Assembly (NCBI RefSeq): GCF_002165135.1
Contig: NZ_NFZQ01000021.1
Span: forward strand, 1 to 58,382
DNA from: Pseudomonas sp. SID14000
Lineage (GTDB): Bacteria > Pseudomonadota > Gammaproteobacteria > Pseudomonadales > Pseudomonadaceae
DNA length: 58,382 nucleotides
Direction: 5' to 3'
Part shown: one piece after another, positions 55,395 to 58,382 of the stretch
Layout of the letters: the number at the start of each line of letters is the position of its first letter
Position numbering within the stretch: position 1 is the first letter of the stretch
Made by a program: the position numbers and the translations under genes
The notes under the pieces: generated by a model
What the model saw: the letters and a program-made list of their open reading frames with translations, nothing else
Told to the model about the DNA's origin: nothing
Database searches by the model: none

Positions 55395-56099
55395 ATGCGT
55401 AGGATCGGTGCCAGTGTGATCGAACGAGTCACCCAGGCCTGTGTCTGTGCCAGCATGCTGCTGGCGCCCGTGGCAGCCCAGGCAGCCACCGAGGAAGATC
55501 CCTGGGAAGCGGTCAACCGGCCGATCTTCCGTTTCAACGATACCCTCGATACCTATGCCCTCAAGCCATTGGCCAAGGGTTACCAGGCGGTCACCCCGCA
55601 GTTCCTCGAAGATGGCATCCACAACATCTTCCGCAACCTGGGTGACGTGACCAACCTGGCCAACAACCTGCTGCAGTTCAAGCCCCATGCGGCGGGCGTG
55701 GACACGGCGCGGCTGATCGTCAACACCACCTTCGGCCTGGGCGGCTTCTTCGACGTGGGCACCAGGATGGGCCTGCAGCGCAGCGACGAGGACTTCGGCC
55801 AGACCCTCGGCTACTGGGGCGTGCCGAGTGGCCCGTACGTGGTCATCCCGCTGCTGGGCCCAAGCACCGTGCGTGACGGCTTGGCCAAGTACCCGGATAC
55901 CTATACCAAACCCTACCGCTACATCGACCATGTGCCGACGCGCAATTCGATCTTCGCCCTGGATATCATCGACACCCGCGCGGACCTGCTGTCGGCCGAG
56001 AAGCTAATCCAGGGGGACAAATACATCTTCATTCGCAACGCCTACCTGCAGAACCGCGAGTTCAAGGTCAAGGATGGCGAGGTTGAAGACGACTTCTGA
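55395..56099 (+). CDS. mlaA: Outer-membrane lipid asymmetry protein MlaA (VacJ)
   Basis: Removes phospholipid from the outer leaflet and passes it to MlaC. 234 aa. The MlaA core is clear: DPWEAVNRPIFRFNDTLD (start of the mature part), NNLLQFKPHAAGVDTARLIVN, TFGLGGFFDVGTRMGLQR, DFGQTLGYWGVPSGPYVVIP and LGPSTVRD. The E. coli protein is a lipoprotein; here the signal peptide ends in APVAAQA-ATEEDP, a signal-peptidase I site, and no Cys follows it. The other mla genes are elsewhere. Start at 55395, with GGAG 8-12 bases upstream. A disrupted REP pair follows the stop. Confidence 0.94.
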   Translation: MRRIGASVIERVTQACVCASMLLAPVAAQAATEEDPWEAVNRPIFRFNDTLDTYALKPLAKGYQAVTPQFLEDGIHNIFRNLGDVTNLANNLLQFKPHAAGVDTARLIVNTTFGLGGFFDVGTRMGLQRSDEDFGQTLGYWGVPSGPYVVIPLLGPSTVRDGLAKYPDTYTKPYRYIDHVPTRNSIFALDIIDTRADLLSAEKLIQGDKYIFIRNAYLQNREFKVKDGEVEDDF

Positions 56100-56110
56100 T
56101 CTGTGAATGT

Positions 56111-56233
56111 GGGGCTGCTTTGCAGCCCTTCGCGGGCTCGCCCGCTCCCACAGAGGTAGCGTGATGCGAATGGATTTGCGGTCCTTTTGGGAGCGGGCAA
56201 GCCAGGGCGTCGAACCGCCGCGAAGGGCCGCAA
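56111..56233. repeat. REP pair, second unit interrupted by 15 bases
   Basis: The first unit is intact (GGGCTCGCCCGCTCCCACAG). The second reads GGGAGCGGGCAAGCC, then 15 extra bases (56204-56218), then CGCGAAGGG. The rest of the 399-base gap to rssB holds only the promoter below. Confidence 0.8.
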
Positions 56234-56377
56234 GGTGGTCAATCGGGTTGCGCTGGTCGACTTTCTTATAACTCCCGGTGATTTGCCCTGTTAAAGTGCG
56301 GCGAGGTCGACCCTTGCATGCTTGAAACGCTTGCCGGATGGGAGTACCGTCTGCGCCTTACAAGGTACCTCTGACAG

Positions 56378-56406
56378 TTGCCGGGCAGGTGTTCTTGTCC
56401 TACAAC
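56378..56406 (+). promoter_or_regulatory. Candidate sigma-70 promoter for rssB
   Basis: TTGCCG (56378-56383), 17-base spacer, TACAAC (56401-56406), about 90 bases before the rssB start. Confidence 0.45.
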
Positions 56407-56498
56407 TCAAGTAGAGTGTGATCATAAAGAATTCCCGTAGCTGGCCGTCTGCCTTGCCGACACCGCTGCACCAACCCAAATCGGCGCCGTTCGCCCAC

Positions 56499-57683
56499 AT
56501 GCAGAAAACCAGTGCAACGCTGCTGATCATCGATGACGACGACGTGGTCCGTGCAAGCCTCGCCGCCTATCTTGAAGACAGTGGCTTCAGCGTCCTCCAG
56601 GCCGGCAATGGCCAGCAGGGGCTTCAGGTCTTCGAAGAACACCAGCCCGACCTCGTGATCTGCGATCTGCGCATGCCGCAGATGGGCGGCCTCGAACTGA
56701 TTCGCCAGGTCAGCGAGCGCGCCCCGCAGTTGCCGGTGATCGTGGTGTCCGGTGCCGGCGTCATGAGCGATGCGGTGGAAGCGTTGCGCCTGGGCGCCGC
56801 CGACTACCTGATCAAGCCGCTGGAAGACCTGGCCGTGCTCGAGCATTCGGTGCGCCGTGCCCTCGACCGTTCGCGCCTGGTGCTGGAAAACCAGCGCTAC
56901 CGCGACAAGCTCGAGGCCGCCAATCGCGAACTGGAGGCCAGTCTGCACCTGCTGCAGGAGGACCAGACCGCCGGTCGCCAGGTGCAGATGAACATGCTGC
57001 CGGAAAGTCCTTGGGTGGCCGGCGAGTTTGCCTTCGAGCACCAGATTATCCCGTCGCTGTACCTGTCGGGTGATTTTGCCGATTACTTCCGTGTGGACGA
57101 ACGGCGTATCGCTTTCTATCTCGCCGATGTCTCCGGGCATGGCGCGTCGTCAGCGTTCGTCACTGTGCTGCTGAAGTTCATGACCACACGGCTGTTGTTC
57201 GAATTCAAGCGCGGCAGCAAGATGCGCGAGTTCAAGCCCTCACAGGTGCTCAGCCACATCAACCGTGGGTTGATCAACTGCAAGCTGGGCAAACACGTGA
57301 CCATGGTTGGCGGGGTGATCGACGAAGACACAGGCCTGCTGACCTACGCCGTTGGCGGCCATCTGCCGCTTCCGGTGCTGCACACCCCCGAGCACACCCG
57401 CTACCTGGAAGGCCGCGGCCTACCGGTGGGGCTTTTCGATGAGGCTACCTACCAGGACCTGGTGGTGGAGCTGCCGCCGCAGTTCAGCCTCAGCCTGATG
57501 TCCGATGGCATTCTGGACCTTTTGCCGGGTGACACGCTCAAAGATAAAGAAGCCGCCCTGCCGGAGATTGTCAGGGCAGCAGGTGGCAGCCTGGATGGGC
57601 TGCGTCAACGATTTGGATTGGCTACGCTTGGGGAGATGCCGGATGATATCGCCCTATTGGTGTTGAGCAGGAACCTTCAATGA
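56499..57683 (+). CDS. rssB: Response regulator with PP2C-type phosphatase domain, RssB
   Basis: 394 aa, as in P. aeruginosa RssB. N-terminal receiver with Asp12-14 and phospho-acceptor Asp56 (LVICDLRMPQMGG), a coiled linker (about 125-165), and a C-terminal SpoIIE/PP2C phosphatase domain with the metal Asp residues in YLADVSGHGASSAFVT, VGGHLPLP and LSLMSDGILDL. In Pseudomonas it works with the antagonist RssC to control RpoS, unlike the E. coli RssB adaptor, whose phosphatase domain is degenerate. The ATG at 56499 matches known homologues. The next gene overlaps by four bases. Confidence 0.95.
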   Translation: MQKTSATLLIIDDDDVVRASLAAYLEDSGFSVLQAGNGQQGLQVFEEHQPDLVICDLRMPQMGGLELIRQVSERAPQLPVIVVSGAGVMSDAVEALRLGAADYLIKPLEDLAVLEHSVRRALDRSRLVLENQRYRDKLEAANRELEASLHLLQEDQTAGRQVQMNMLPESPWVAGEFAFEHQIIPSLYLSGDFADYFRVDERRIAFYLADVSGHGASSAFVTVLLKFMTTRLLFEFKRGSKMREFKPSQVLSHINRGLINCKLGKHVTMVGGVIDEDTGLLTYAVGGHLPLPVLHTPEHTRYLEGRGLPVGLFDEATYQDLVVELPPQFSLSLMSDGILDLLPGDTLKDKEAALPEIVRAAGGSLDGLRQRFGLATLGEMPDDIALLVLSRNLQ

Positions 57684-58162
57684 GTACCGGTAGAATCCAG
57701 TTCGCCGAGCAGAGCGGTACCTTCGTCCTGAAATTCGTCGGTGAAGTGCGTCTGACCCTGTGTTCGGCGCTGGATGCGACGATCGAGAAGATTTTCACCG
57801 CGTTGAACTTCTCGGCGATTGTCATCGACCTGACTGAAACCGAGAGCATCGACAGCACAACCCTGGGCCTGCTGGCCAAACTGTCGATCCTGTCGCGCCA
57901 GAAGGTGGGCCTGCTGCCGACCGTGGTCACCACCAACCCGGACATTTCCCGGTTGTTGCAGTCGATGGGCTTCGATCAGGTGTTCAACATCGTCGATCGC
58001 CCGATTCCGTGCCCGGAATGCCTGACCGACCTGCCGTCGCAGGACCAGAACGAAGACGTGGTGCGCTCCAAGGTGCTGGAGGCGCACAAGATCCTCATGG
58101 GCCTGAACGACTCCAACCGCGAAGCGTTCCATGACCTGGTCAATGCGCTGGAGCGGACCTGA
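57680..58162 (+). CDS. rssC: STAS-domain anti-sigma factor antagonist RssC
   Basis: 160 aa. The STAS domain covers about residues 5-110, with the phosphorylatable Ser59 in ESIDSTTLGLLAKLS, the target of partner-switching kinases and the RssB phosphatase. The C-terminal part has a CPECLTDLP segment and a helical tail (VLEAHKILMGLNDSNREAFH) beyond the usual STAS length of about 100. It starts within the rssB stop codon (ATGA), so the two are translationally coupled. A REP and then an insertion sequence follow. Confidence 0.93.
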   Translation: MSTGRIQFAEQSGTFVLKFVGEVRLTLCSALDATIEKIFTALNFSAIVIDLTETESIDSTTLGLLAKLSILSRQKVGLLPTVVTTNPDISRLLQSMGFDQVFNIVDRPIPCPECLTDLPSQDQNEDVVRSKVLEAHKILMGLNDSNREAFHDLVNALERT

Positions 58163-58169
58163 TCTTCAG

Positions 58170-58256
58170 CCTGTCCCGGCCTCTTCGCGGGTGAACCCGC
58201 TCCCACAGGATCACCACAGGTTTCGAATGCAGCGCAGTACCTGTAGGAGCGGGTTT
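58170..58256. repeat. REP pair cut by an insertion sequence
   Basis: First unit complete (58170-58208). The second begins CCTGTAGGAGCGGGTTT at 58240-58256 and stops there, where TGAACTGGCC of the insertion sequence begins. Confidence 0.8.
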
Positions 58257-58382
58257 GAACTGGCCTAATGATCCCGGACACCTCTTAAGGGCGATATGAT
58301 TCGCCCAATCAGGAGGTTCCATGCAAGAACGAAAGACCTACACCCGCGAGTTCAAGCAACGTGCTGCCAGCATGGTTCTTGA
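58256..58382 (+). mobile_element. Left end of an IS3-type insertion sequence
   Basis: The end begins TGAACTGGCC, with the TG dinucleotide typical of IS3 ends, and runs out of the window. A transposase gene starts 65 bases in. Confidence 0.75.
58321..58382 (+). CDS. IS3-family transposase OrfA, 5' fragment
   Basis: Only about 20 codons are in the window: MQERKTYTREFKQRAASMVL. The TREFK-A--MV pattern is the start of the helix-turn-helix of IS3-family OrfA proteins. CAGGAGG lies just before the ATG. The C-terminal part and the frameshifted OrfB should lie beyond the edge. Confidence 0.75.
   Translation, partial: MQERKTYTREFKQRAASMVL

Overview
This window looks like chromosomal DNA from a Pseudomonas putida-group bacterium. 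The coding sequence is GC-rich. Several blocks keep the order I know from Pseudomonas genomes: topA, a DUF6586 gene, a small hypothetical, sulA, lexA and psrA; the nagZ region; mfd, gap, apbE, sthA, glpQ, a PilZ gene and lolCDE; and queF, mlaA and rssBC. Many gaps carry the short P. putida-type REP hairpins built around 'GGGAGCGGGTTTACCCGCGAAG' variants, usually as inverted pairs. All assignments come from reading the sequence and from memory of the families; no search was run.

Layout. (1) 1-6 kb: tusA, pdxB, a small PA1571-like gene on the minus strand, an ABC exporter and a chemoreceptor. (2) 6-10 kb: a malate:quinone oxidoreductase with a lipobox-like N-terminus and a good sigma-54 promoter, flanked by two similar REP pairs; then tRNA-Pro(CGG), a YgdI/YgdR lipoprotein, and moaB-moeA. 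(3) 10-17 kb: a glycosyltransferase, yegS, a NarL-type two-component pair, an odd Cys-rich Hpt-like gene, cheV behind a FliA-type promoter, and a MOSC protein. (4) 17-23 kb: slt, uup, a universal stress protein and a one-TM protein. (5) 23-34 kb: fadBA, DUF1653, topA, DUF6586, a small conserved gene, sulA-lexA diverging from psrA, a YkuD-domain protein without signal peptide, and nagZ. (6) 34-47 kb: a SNF2/SWIM helicase-csiV-mfd operon diverging from a long-form gapdh, then apbE, sthA, glpQ and PilZ. (7) 47-58 kb: lolCDE, a heavy-metal type two-component pair, queF, DUF4404, a HAD-like protein without its catalytic aspartates, mlaA, rssB-rssC, and at the right edge the start of an IS3-type insertion sequence that cuts a REP.

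How it fits together: most genes are core housekeeping (fatty-acid beta-oxidation and its regulator PsrA, the SOS pair lexA-sulA, transcription-coupled repair, lipoprotein sorting, outer-membrane lipid asymmetry, RpoS control by RssB/RssC, peptidoglycan recycling, tRNA modification). I did not find a clearly new multi-gene system. The best leads are individual: the sigma-54/lipobox MQO, the cytoplasmic YkuD protein beside nagZ, the HAD pseudoenzyme, the His-less Hpt-like protein beside cheV with an unexplained AT-richer gap, and several strong inverted repeats with no assigned role.
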